Positions 1-6,027 are shown, counted from the stretch's first letter. The stretch: 6,549 nt of DNA from DASZHJ01 sp035581425 (GCA_035581425.1 DATJVP010000172.1:1-6549); one strand, 5' to 3'. Translations and numbers: made by a program. Notes: generated by a model not told the origin, from the sequence alone.

Positions 1-255
1 GACCGTCCAGGACTCCGCGAGATCGCCCTTCACCTCGGGATAGTTCGCACCGTCGAACTTCAGCAGCGTCGAGTAGTGCGGCGCAACCGGATGCACGAAG
101 GCGAAGGAGACGTTGGCGTGGCAGTCGTAGTTCCCAGGCTCCGACTCAACCGAGAACTCCAGAATGCCGCCGCGCTTGGGCGTTTGCGCGGCGGCGCCGG
201 CTGCGACGGCACCGAGGGCGAGGCAGAGGACGGCGAGTCTCGCAAAAAGGCGCAT
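1..255 (-). CDS. ABC transporter substrate-binding protein, family 5 (peptide/nickel type), N-terminal part
   Basis: Only the first 85 codons are present; the frame is open at base 1 and the gene continues outside the window. The ATG at 255 begins a typical Sec signal peptide: a basic start (MRLFARL), a hydrophobic stretch of Leu/Ala/Val, and an Ala-rich end (AGAAAQ) giving likely cleavage near residue 24. The mature part starts KRGGILEFSVESEPGNYDCH, followed near residues 53-85 by PVAPHYSTLLKFD and a KGDLAESWTV stretch. This is the characteristic opening of family 5 (DppA/OppA/NikA-like) periplasmic binding proteins, where the Gly-Gly strand and the 'gDLAeSWtv' strand lie in the first lobe. 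Such proteins deliver peptides, nickel chelates or other solutes to an ABC importer; the substrate cannot be told from this piece. It lies 18 bases after the TAXI gene on the same strand, with no strong Shine-Dalgarno sequence in that gap, so it may be read on the same message. Class call fairly sure, substrate unknown. Confidence 0.82.
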   Translation of the reverse strand, partial: MRLFARLAVLCLALGAVAAGAAAQTPKRGGILEFSVESEPGNYDCHANVSFAFVHPVAPHYSTLLKFDGANYPEVKGDLAESWTV

Positions 256-273
256 TGAAGAACCGAGAACGGG

Positions 274-1392
274 TTAGCGGCTTTGCGTAGCTTGCCAGCG
301 GCGGAACTGGTCGAAGAGCTCGGTCTTCTGCTGCGTCGACAGGGTCTGGCCGGTGGAACGCGAGCGCTCCTCGAGGAAGCGCAAGAAGATGTCCTTGAGC
401 TGCTGCTCGCTCATCGCCACGGGGGCCGGCGGGTTGCGCTTCAGCCAGGCATCCGCCGCGGGAAAGCGCCTCCATCCCGGAAGCTCCGCCGCGAGATTGA
501 CCTCGCGCCACTTCGGATGATGCGGAGCCTCCTGGAGCTTCGCTAGCTGGGTGAAGAAGGCATCCACAAAGGACGCGACCCCGCGATAGCGCTCGGAATC
601 GACCTGGAGGTTCGCGACCAGCATCACCGCAACCACCGAGGCTGTATCGATGGAGTCCTGCGGCTTCATCAGATTCGGATAATCCTCGCCCGTGAGCTTG
701 CCGGGCACGTAGGCCGCGACGAGAGGCGCGCTCAACGGGATGGGCACGAAGTGAAGCCCCGATTGCGGTGGCAGATTCGCGAAGAACGGCACGGGCTTGC
801 CGCCGACATAGCCGATGGCGGAGATCTCGCCGCTCGAGAGCTTCGCGAGCGCCAGGCGCTGATCGAACTCAGTCACCTGGATCTTGATGCCCAAGAGCTC
901 AAAGATCCGCGGGCCCGTGATCGAGGTGCCATCGCCCTGCGGGCCGAAGTTCACCTTCTTACCCGCGAGGTCACTCACGCTCTTGATGCCCTCGCCGGCG
1001 AGAAGGTGGAATTCCTCGCCATAGAGCTTGGTGATGTAGGTGAGATTCGCCTCGATGCCCGGCGCGCTTTTCTGGGTCTTGCCGAATTCGAGCACGTCGC
1101 TCTGCACGATCGCCACGTCGATTCCTCTGAGCAGCTTGAGATCGATGAGGTTCTGCAGCGTGCCCTTGCCGATGATCGGCAGCACTCGCCGGGTGGTGCC
1201 GTCGTCCACGACCCCCATCAAGTCCTCGGCGATCACCGAAGAGGTCGAATCGGGTCCTCCCGTCAGCAGCTCCACCACGCCACGGTTGGTCCTGTCCATC
1301 ATGCTCTGCGCATGCGCGGCGCCACAGAATCCGAGCAGAGCGCCGGCAACCGGCAGCAAAATCCCTAGCGATGAGATGATCCGCGTTTTCAC
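274..1392 (-). CDS. TAXI-family TRAP transporter solute-binding protein (orphan)
   Basis: The 372-residue product starts with GTG at 1392, supported by AGGGGA five bases upstream; no ATG in this frame fits a signal peptide. Residues 1-28 are a Sec signal (MKTR, hydrophobic core, end AHA before Q29). The mature domain has the features of TAXI/NMT1-like periplasmic binding proteins: a first strand ending in a GGPDSTSS loop (45-52), a DGTTRRVLPIIGKGTLQNL stretch (64-82), a DVAIVQSDV strand (92-100), SVSDLAGKKVNFGPQGDGTS (138-156), and a GEISAIGYVGGKP hinge segment (188-200). In TAXI-type TRAP systems such proteins bind an organic anion such as glutamate or another carboxylate and pass it to a fused DctQM permease. 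No permease gene is in the window, so transport is not shown here. From about residue 285 the chain continues with a Trp- and Gln-rich tail that looks longer than in ordinary TAXI proteins. It follows the anchored Sel1-like gene by 97 bases and precedes a second binding protein by 18. Family call solid; ligand unknown. Confidence 0.85.
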   Translation of the reverse strand: MKTRIISSLGILLPVAGALLGFCGAAHAQSMMDRTNRGVVELLTGGPDSTSSVIAEDLMGVVDDGTTRRVLPIIGKGTLQNLIDLKLLRGIDVAIVQSDVLEFGKTQKSAPGIEANLTYITKLYGEEFHLLAGEGIKSVSDLAGKKVNFGPQGDGTSITGPRIFELLGIKIQVTEFDQRLALAKLSSGEISAIGYVGGKPVPFFANLPPQSGLHFVPIPLSAPLVAAYVPGKLTGEDYPNLMKPQDSIDTASVVAVMLVANLQVDSERYRGVASFVDAFFTQLAKLQEAPHHPKWREVNLAAELPGWRRFPAADAWLKRNPPAPVAMSEQQLKDIFLRFLEERSRSTGQTLSTQQKTELFDQFRRWQATQSR

Positions 1393-1397
1393 CCTGG

Positions 1398-1403
1398 TCC
1401 CCT
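1398..1403 (-). promoter_or_regulatory. Shine-Dalgarno site fixing the GTG start of the TAXI gene
   Basis: On the minus strand AGGGGA lies five bases before the GTG at 1392. It is the only good ribosome-binding match near this start, and the GTG is directly followed by a complete signal peptide. Together these favour GTG over any later codon. Confidence 0.6.
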
Positions 1404-1465
1404 GTGCCGCCGCATTGAGTTCTCTCGAAGGAGCGCGTCGGGCCGGGTCGGGCGGCGTTGGGCGG

Positions 1466-1495
1466 ATACTAAAATATTTTTGCGCGCGGCGTCAC
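1466..1495 (-). promoter_or_regulatory. Candidate promoter for the TAXI gene, with an AT palindrome
   Basis: Read on the minus strand, GTGACG (1495-1490) and TAGTAT (1471-1466) match the -35 and -10 consensus at four of six bases each and are 18 bases apart. The -35 candidate overlaps the TGA stop of the upstream gene. Between them lies AAAATATTTT (1471-1480), a perfect 10-base palindrome in an otherwise GC-rich stretch. Transcription would begin near 1459 and leave a leader of roughly 65 bases before the GTG. This is inferred from base pattern only; it could instead be an incidental AT-rich spacer or a protein-binding site. Confidence 0.33.
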
Positions 1496-2409
1496 TGCGG
1501 GAATTGCTGCCGCAGCGCTCGGAGCCGCAGCTCGGCTTCGGGGTCACCGGCAGCACTACCCCTGCGGTACCAAGCCGCCGCCTCGAAGGGATTGCCTTGG
1601 ATGCCATGCACGCCCGAAGCGGCAAGGAACAGAGGATCGAAAGTCTTGCCGACCCCGGTCGCAGCGGCCGCCCCGCCCGCGCGCGCGGCGCGCTCGAAGA
1701 TCGAGCGAGCGGCGATGATGTCGCCGGTAACGAGTAGATCCCCGCCACGCCGCGTGAGCGTTTCGATCTCGTCGGTAGTGAGCGTCGGGGGCGCGGGCGG
1801 CGCGGCGGCGGTCTCGGCGGCAGGGATTTGCGCCGGCGGCGCAGCTGGCGCCGCTTCCGTTGGCGGCGGCAGACTCGCGACGACTGTTGCCGGCTGAGCG
1901 GGCTCGCTCGCGGGCTCCTGCGGCTTCTCCGCAGGCGGCGCGGCTGCGGGCTCGATCTGCGGCAGCGTCGTCGATTCATCGGCGTGAGCGGCTTCCGGCG
2001 CGGGCATGCCCGGCGACGTCTCCGATGGACGCTGCGGCGCCGACTCCGCGGGAGCCACGGGCTGCCTCGGTTCGGGAAGCGCCACGATCACGGGCGCCGA
2101 TACCGGTGGCTTTTCCTCCGCCATCCGCCGGCTTGCGCCGGACCCCAACGGGAAATAGAGCACGTTCGACAGCACCACGACCGCTCCTACTGCGAAGAGC
2201 GCCAGGTTCAGGATCAGGGTGCCGCGCCGGGATGCCGGCGGGTCGCTCGGCGGCGCCGGCCGCGACGGGATCGACGGGATCATCGAGTCTGCTGCCGCAA
2301 CCGCCGCGCCACCACGCTCGGTTGTCGCCAATCTGGCATCGGTCGCACTCTGCTCTGTCGGCCTCTCGTGAATGCTGGGCGGGGCGGGCGACTCGTTCTG
2401 CGGAATCAT
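1492..2409 (-). CDS. Single-pass membrane protein with Pro/Ala-rich linker and C-terminal Sel1/TPR-like domain
   Basis: The product has 305 residues and an ATG at 2409 preceded by a good ribosome-binding site (AGGAG, three bases before the ATG). I see three parts. Residues 1-62 are a polar, Pro-rich, probably cytoplasmic head ending in SRRG. Residues 63-86 form one hydrophobic helix (GTLILNLALFAVGAVVVLSN and following), with no signal-peptidase site. Residues 100-209 are a low-complexity Pro/Ala/Glu linker. Residues 212-305 are a helical domain with Sel1/TPR-like features: GDLLVTGDIIAARSIFERAA (223-242), a FDPLFLAASGVHGI helix (257-270), and NPFEAAAWYRRGSAAGDPEA (273-292), which matches the Sel1 pattern of an A.WYR.aA..G..eA helix pair. 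Orientation is likely N-in with the C-terminal domain in the periplasm (inference). Sel1/TPR folds hold protein partners, so this could scaffold an envelope complex, perhaps with the TAXI protein made from the next gene. I do not recognise a named gene. A TonB-like protein was considered because of the Pro-rich linker, but the C-terminal domain does not fit. Confidence 0.72.
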   Translation of the reverse strand: MIPQNESPAPPSIHERPTEQSATDARLATTERGGAAVAAADSMIPSIPSRPAPPSDPPASRRGTLILNLALFAVGAVVVLSNVLYFPLGSGASRRMAEEKPPVSAPVIVALPEPRQPVAPAESAPQRPSETSPGMPAPEAAHADESTTLPQIEPAAAPPAEKPQEPASEPAQPATVVASLPPPTEAAPAAPPAQIPAAETAAAPPAPPTLTTDEIETLTRRGGDLLVTGDIIAARSIFERAARAGGAAAATGVGKTFDPLFLAASGVHGIQGNPFEAAAWYRRGSAAGDPEAELRLRALRQQFPQ

Positions 2410-2466
2410 CTACTCCTGTTCCGCCCGAGCGTCCACAGGTTGAGCGACTCGGAGGGGCTCGCGCGC

Positions 2467-3858
2467 CTAAACCGGCAGGCGGATGCGCACGCGCAGGCCG
2501 CCTTGCGGGCTTTCCTCAAGGCTGATGTCGCCCCCGTGGCTCAGCGCCACGTCGCGCGCGATGGTGAGACCCAGGCCCACGCTGCCGCTTTGGGGATTGC
2601 GCGCGGGGTCGAGTCGCACGAAGGGTCGGAAAACCGCCTCACGCTGCGTCGGCGGGATGCCGGGTCCGTCGTCGTCGACGAGGACGTCGATCCCATCCTT
2701 TACAGGGACAGCTGTCACCCAGACGTGACGACCGTAGCGGAGCGCATTCGTGATGAGGTTCGCAATCGCGCGCTTCACCGCATCGGGGCGAAGCGAGATC
2801 GCGAAGGCCTCCGGTCCCGCGAGCATCACCGGCGCGCCGTTGCGGCGCGCATGGGCGACGACCTCCTCGAGCAGCATGGGAAGGTCGACCTCGCGCGGCG
2901 TCTCACCGCCCTCGCCGCGAGCGAAATCGAGGTAACCCTGCACCATCCGCTCCATTTGCGTCACGTCGGATTTGAGCTCCGCGAGCGTGGCGTTCTCCTC
3001 CAGGAACTCGAGCGCGAGCTTCATGCGGGTGAGCGGCGTGCGCAGGTCATGCGAGACGCCCGCGAGCATCTCGGTCCGCTGCGCCACCTGACGCTTGATC
3101 CGCTCGCGCATCAGCAGGAAGGCGGCCCCGGTCTGGCGCACCTCGGTCGCGCCGGAGAGGCGGAAATTCGGAACGTCCCTCCCCTTCCCGAAACTCTCCG
3201 CGGCAGACGCAAGACGGCGCAGCGAATTCACCTGGTTACGCATGAAGAGCGTCGCCACTGCGAAGAGCACCAAGGAGGATCCCACCATCCAAAGGACGAA
3301 GATGTAGGTCGTGGGCGTGAAGAGGCGCTTTTTCGGCACCGCCACCTGCAGCACGCCCTCGTCGAGCGCGATCGAAACCAGTACGTCGCGGGGATCGAAA
3401 TCGGCGTCGATCTGGAAGGGACGCCCGACCCGCTCGACGAGGGCTGCGGCAAGCTGCTCCTCGATCGAGCCCGGCCCTACTGTCACCATGCCAGTCGGGA
3501 GCTTCTCGCCGCCCCAATAGATGTATTCGAGATCGGTCGCGACGCGCGCGCGGTCGAAGAGGCGCAGGCGCACCTCGCCACCGGCCGCGAAGCTCTGGGA
3601 ATGCACGACCTGCGCGATCTCGCCCGCAACGGCGGTCGAAAGCCTGCGCGCGACCGTGTCCCAGACGCGATCGTAGAAAATCCAGGTCGCGATCACTTGA
3701 ACGAGGATGAGCGGCGTCACGATGATCAGCAGGGAGCGGCCGAAGAGTGTGCGCGGCAGCACGCGCTTGTGCCAACGCGGATCGCGGACCGCGCGCTGCG
3801 CCGCGGCGAGGTCGAACTCGGCCGCGCTGCGCGGCAATTCAGTCGGGCTTGAGGACAT
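2467..3858 (-). CDS. EnvZ-like sensor histidine kinase
   Basis: This 463-residue inner-membrane kinase is the partner of the response regulator encoded just upstream. Domain order: a cytoplasmic head (1-40), first membrane helix (about 41-61, RSLLIIVTPLILVQVIATWI), periplasmic sensor loop (about 62-183), second membrane helix (about 184-206), a HAMP linker (about 207-258), a HisKA domain with the phosphorylated His270 in AGVSHDLRTPLTRMKLALEF, and an HATPase_c domain. In the last, the N box is AIANLITNALRYG (Asn367, Asn371), the first glycine box is DDDGPGIP (395-402) and the second is SVGLGLTIA (426-434). All catalytic boxes are intact. The H box resembles EnvZ closely and the length is near EnvZ's 450. 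The ATG at 3858 lies inside the end of the regulator gene (20-base overlap), which suggests coupled translation; a TTG at codon 8 is a less likely start. The loop is small (about 120 residues) with no recognisable ligand domain, so the signal is unknown. Confidence 0.93.
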   Translation of the reverse strand: MSSSPTELPRSAAEFDLAAAQRAVRDPRWHKRVLPRTLFGRSLLIIVTPLILVQVIATWIFYDRVWDTVARRLSTAVAGEIAQVVHSQSFAAGGEVRLRLFDRARVATDLEYIYWGGEKLPTGMVTVGPGSIEEQLAAALVERVGRPFQIDADFDPRDVLVSIALDEGVLQVAVPKKRLFTPTTYIFVLWMVGSSLVLFAVATLFMRNQVNSLRRLASAAESFGKGRDVPNFRLSGATEVRQTGAAFLLMRERIKRQVAQRTEMLAGVSHDLRTPLTRMKLALEFLEENATLAELKSDVTQMERMVQGYLDFARGEGGETPREVDLPMLLEEVVAHARRNGAPVMLAGPEAFAISLRPDAVKRAIANLITNALRYGRHVWVTAVPVKDGIDVLVDDDGPGIPPTQREAVFRPFVRLDPARNPQSGSVGLGLTIARDVALSHGGDISLEESPQGGLRVRIRLPV

Positions 3859-4534
3859 AACCTGTGCCGCGAACGGTCTGAAGATAGCGCGGGTATTTGG
3901 GATCGCGCTCGATCTTGCGCCGAAGACGCGTCACCTGCACATCGACCGTGCGGAGATTGCCGCTGAACTGCGCCTGTTCCGCAAGCGTCTCACGCGCAAT
4001 GGGCTCGCCCGCGCGCCGCGCGAGCACTCCAAGAAGCGCCGCCTCTGCGGCCGTCAGATGCACGGGCTCCTCGCCGCGCAAAAGCTCGCCGCGCCTGAGG
4101 TCGAAACGGCAGGCGCCGAGGCGGAGCTCGCGCGGTGCGCTCGGCTCCGGCGGCTCGCTGGCGGCGCGGGCGAGGATGTTGCGGATGCGCAGGACGAGTT
4201 CGCGCGCTTCGAACGGCTTGGAAAGATAATCGTCGGCACCCTCCTCGAGGCCTCGGATGCGGTGCTCGGCTTCCGCCATCGCCGTCAGCAGCAGGATCGG
4301 CACGCGCCGCTCGGCCTTCAGACTCGCGGTGAGCTCGAAGCCGTTCTCGCCGGGCATCATCACGTCGAGGATGAGGAGGTCGAAATCGAGGCTCTTCAGC
4401 GTGGCGCGCGCCTCGGCCGCGTCCGCCGCGACGGTGACGCGAAAGCCGTTCTCGAGGAGATAGCGCCGGAGCAGCGCGCGGAGCCGCTCGTCGTCGTCAA
4501 CTACAAGGAGATGCGGGCCGTCGGTTCCTGCCAT
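3839..4534 (-). CDS. OmpR-family response regulator
   Basis: Counting from the GTG at 4549, the product has 236 residues; from the ATG at 4534, which I prefer, it has 231. The ATG follows a purine-rich AGCGGGG, whereas the GTG begins one base after the upstream stop without a ribosome-binding site. In the 236-residue numbering the receiver domain (about 12-128) has its acidic pocket at VVDDDERLR (Asp19, Asp20), the phosphorylated Asp62 in LLILDVMMPGENGFEL, Thr89 and Lys111 (LSKPFEARELV). The C-terminal winged helix (about 145-236) includes LTAAEAALLGVLARRAGEPI, the recognition-helix region RTVDVQVTRLRRKIE, and the final hairpin TVRGTGYVLKPD. It is therefore a DNA-binding regulator phosphorylated by the kinase whose gene overlaps its 3' end. 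With a MarR gene directly upstream, the pair resembles Rhodobacter PetP-PetR, a regulator reported as needed for cytochrome bc1-dependent growth. That likeness is from gene order and family, not from a target site seen here. Confidence 0.93.
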   Translation of the reverse strand: MAGTDGPHLLVVDDDERLRALLRRYLLENGFRVTVAADAAEARATLKSLDFDLLILDVMMPGENGFELTASLKAERRVPILLLTAMAEAEHRIRGLEEGADDYLSKPFEARELVLRIRNILARAASEPPEPSAPRELRLGACRFDLRRGELLRGEEPVHLTAAEAALLGVLARRAGEPIARETLAEQAQFSGNLRTVDVQVTRLRRKIERDPKYPRYLQTVRGTGYVLKPD

Positions 4535-4550
4535 CCCTACCCCGCTCACG

Positions 4551-5054
4551 TCAGCGCCGCTGCGCCGTCGTGCGCACGAACCGCGCGCGGTCGCCGTCGC
4601 CGGCGATAATGCCCAGCATCACCTTGCGGAATCCCTCCACCGCCTGCGTGCCCGCCTCGCGATAGGCCTTCGCGACGCGCTGGCGCTGGTTCTCGGAAAG
4701 CTGGCGCTCGAGGTCGATGCCCTTGGGCGTGAGCTCGAGGAGACGCTGGCGGCGGTCGCGCGGGCCGGGACGCTGCACGATGAACCCCTGCCGCACCAAC
4801 TGCCCGAGGACGCGGCTCAGGCTCTGCTTGGTGATCCGCAAAATTCCCAGGAGCTCGGTCACGGTCATCTGCGGGTGGCGTCCGACGAAATAGATCACGC
4901 GATGATGCGCGCGGCCGAAGCCATAGCGCGCGAGCATGGCGTCGGGTTCCGCCGTGAAATCCCGGTAGGCGTAGAAGAGCAGCTCGATACCCTGGCGCAG
5001 CTCCTCCTCGCGCGGAGAGGGTTGTGATTGGGCCGCGGATTTTATGTCAGCCAT
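4551..5054 (-). CDS. MarR-family transcriptional regulator (PetP-like)
   Basis: The 167-residue product begins at the ATG at 5054 and ends at 4551, so it nearly touches the regulator gene. A helical dimer arm (about 14-45, REEELRQGIELLFYAYRDF) leads to the winged helix: helices at 46-60 (FGRAHHRVIYFVGRHP), the helix-turn-helix at 63-90 (MTVTELLGILRITKQSLSRV, then LGQLVRQGF), and the wing PGPRDRRQRLLELTPKG (96-112), where the Asp-Arg-Arg motif is the MarR-family hallmark. A long C-terminal helix follows. MarR proteins bind palindromic operators as dimers and often control their own operon and a divergent gene; here that would be the 94-base region shared with ilvE. No strong Shine-Dalgarno sequence precedes the ATG; the leader is AT-rich (CAAAAATAAGTCAAT), so it could be leaderless or weakly translated. 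No effector can be named. The gene's position ahead of an OmpR regulator matches the petP-petR order of Rhodobacter. Confidence 0.9.
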   Translation of the reverse strand: MADIKSAAQSQPSPREEELRQGIELLFYAYRDFTAEPDAMLARYGFGRAHHRVIYFVGRHPQMTVTELLGILRITKQSLSRVLGQLVRQGFIVQRPGPRDRRQRLLELTPKGIDLERQLSENQRQRVAKAYREAGTQAVEGFRKVMLGIIAGDGDRARFVRTTAQRR

Positions 5055-5148
5055 ATTGACTTATTTTTGAGAGTGCGTTATCGGGTTAGGGGCGCATGGG
5101 ACATAATCGGTCCCTGAGACCGGCTTTATACCGCGCGAGGACCCCATC
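5055..5148. promoter_or_regulatory. Divergent control region between the marR-type gene and ilvE
   Basis: These 94 bases lie between two divergent starts and must carry promoters for both, unless one is leaderless. Bases 5055-5070 are markedly AT-rich and contain TTGA twice (5056-5059 and 5067-5070), 11 bases apart, which is about one helical turn. TTATCGG (5078-5084) is echoed by TAATCGG (5104-5110). A short inverted repeat, CGGTC and GACCG around a CCTGA loop, spans 5108-5122. These are possible operator pieces for the MarR protein or the response regulator. Which protein binds cannot be told from sequence alone. Confidence 0.5.
5078..5107 (+). promoter_or_regulatory. Candidate ilvE promoter
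   Basis: CATAAT (5102-5107) matches the -10 consensus at five of six bases. TTATCG (5078-5083), 18 bases upstream, is a weak -35 (three of six). Transcription would start near 5114 and leave a leader of about 35 bases. A TTGACT at 5056-5061 is a better -35 by itself, but the -10 at the right distance (TATCGG) is poor. Either may be used. Confidence 0.35.
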
Positions 5149-6027
5149 ATGGCGATCATTCCCTTCGACGACCGCGACGGAACCATCTGGCTCGATGGCA
5201 AGCTCGTGCCCTGGCGCGATGCCAAGATCCATGTCCTCAGCCATGCCCTCCATTATGCAAGCTGCGTCTTCGAGGGGGAAAGGGTCTATGGCGGGCGGGT
5301 ATTCAAGCTCCGTGAGCACAGCCAGCGCCTGATCGACTCCGCGAAGCTCCTGGGCTTCGAGCTTCCGGTCGGCCTCGACGCGCTCTGCGAGGCGACGGCG
5401 GCGGTGGTGAAGGCGCAGGGCTTCGAGAATGCCTATGTCCGCCCGGTCGCCTGGCGCGGCCCCGAGCAAATGGGCGTCTCGGCGCAAGCGACGAAAATCC
5501 ACATGGCGATCGCATGCTGGGAATGGCCCGCCTATTTCTCGCCGGAAGCGCGGCTCAAGGGCATTCGCATGACGATCTCGAAGTGGGCGCGGCCCGCGCC
5601 CAACACCGCGCCGACAGCCTCGAAGTGCTCGGGCCTCTACATGATCTGCACGCTCTCCAAGCATGCCGCAGAGGCCGACGGCTACGAGGACGCGTTGATG
5701 TTGGATTGGCGCGGCCGAATCGCCGAGGCGACCGGCGCCAATATCTTCCTCGCGATAAACGGCGAGCTTCACACGCCGTCGCCGGACTGCTTCCTCGACG
5801 GCATCACGCGTCGCACCGTCATCGGTCTCGCGCGCGCGCGTCAGATCAAGGTGGTGGAGCGCGCGATCATGCCGGAGGAGCTCGGAAAGGCGCAGGAGGT
5901 CTTCCTCACGGGGACGGCGGCCGAGGTCACTCCGGTGCGCGAGATCGCGAGCTACAAGTTCACTCCCGGCGCTATCTGCAAGCAGATGATCGAGGATTTC
6001 GAGCGCGCGACGCGCGCCGGCCACTGA
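5149..6027 (+). CDS. ilvE: Branched-chain amino acid aminotransferase
   Basis: This 292-residue class IV PLP enzyme transfers the amino group between glutamate and the keto acids of valine, leucine and isoleucine, the last step of their synthesis and the first of their breakdown, in the cytosol. Family marks in order: TIWLDGKLVPWRDAKIHVLS (12-31), ALHYASCVFEGERVYGG (33-49), FKLREHSQRLIDSAKLLG (52-69), AYVRPVAWRG (95-104), TAPTASKCSGLYM (153-165) with the PLP-binding Lys159, GYEDALMLDWRGRIAEATGANIF (178-200, including Glu193), and FLTGTAAEVTPV (252-263), which binds the cofactor phosphate and substrate. The length fits the bacterial enzyme (about 290-310). GCGAGG eight bases before the ATG at 5149 is the ribosome-binding site. 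The residue after the catalytic lysine is Cys rather than the common Ala, a mild variation. It is divergent from the MarR-regulator-kinase run and convergent with moaE (10 bases between stops). D-amino acid aminotransferase and aminodeoxychorismate lyase share the fold, but these motifs fit IlvE best. Confidence 0.95.
   Translation: MAIIPFDDRDGTIWLDGKLVPWRDAKIHVLSHALHYASCVFEGERVYGGRVFKLREHSQRLIDSAKLLGFELPVGLDALCEATAAVVKAQGFENAYVRPVAWRGPEQMGVSAQATKIHMAIACWEWPAYFSPEARLKGIRMTISKWARPAPNTAPTASKCSGLYMICTLSKHAAEADGYEDALMLDWRGRIAEATGANIFLAINGELHTPSPDCFLDGITRRTVIGLARARQIKVVERAIMPEELGKAQEVFLTGTAAEVTPVREIASYKFTPGAICKQMIEDFERATRAGH

Noticed and set aside
751..1368. A 205-codon plus-strand frame opposite the TAXI gene
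   Set aside because: Composition is typical of an antisense frame; the minus-strand gene has a signal peptide, ribosome-binding site and family motifs.
2443..2461. A GAGC...GCTC inverted repeat after the kinase gene as a terminator
   Set aside because: The stem is only four base pairs and no T run follows on either strand, so it does not support a factor-independent terminator.
1828..3852. A 674-codon open frame on the plus strand opposite the kinase and Sel1-like genes
   Set aside because: It is rich in Arg and His with no recognisable fold, spans two well-supported genes and the gap between them, and is explained by GC-rich codon bias on the opposite strand.
5096..5332. An upstream ATG and overlapping frame in the ilvE leader
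   Set aside because: It is out of frame with ilvE, lacks a ribosome-binding site, and lies upstream of the start expected from the CATAAT box, so it would not be in that message.
5149..6027. ilvE as a D-amino acid aminotransferase or aminodeoxychorismate lyase
   Set aside because: The same fold is shared, but the VRPVAWRG, SKCSGLYM and FLTGTAAEVTPV segments and the length match branched-chain aminotransferases best.
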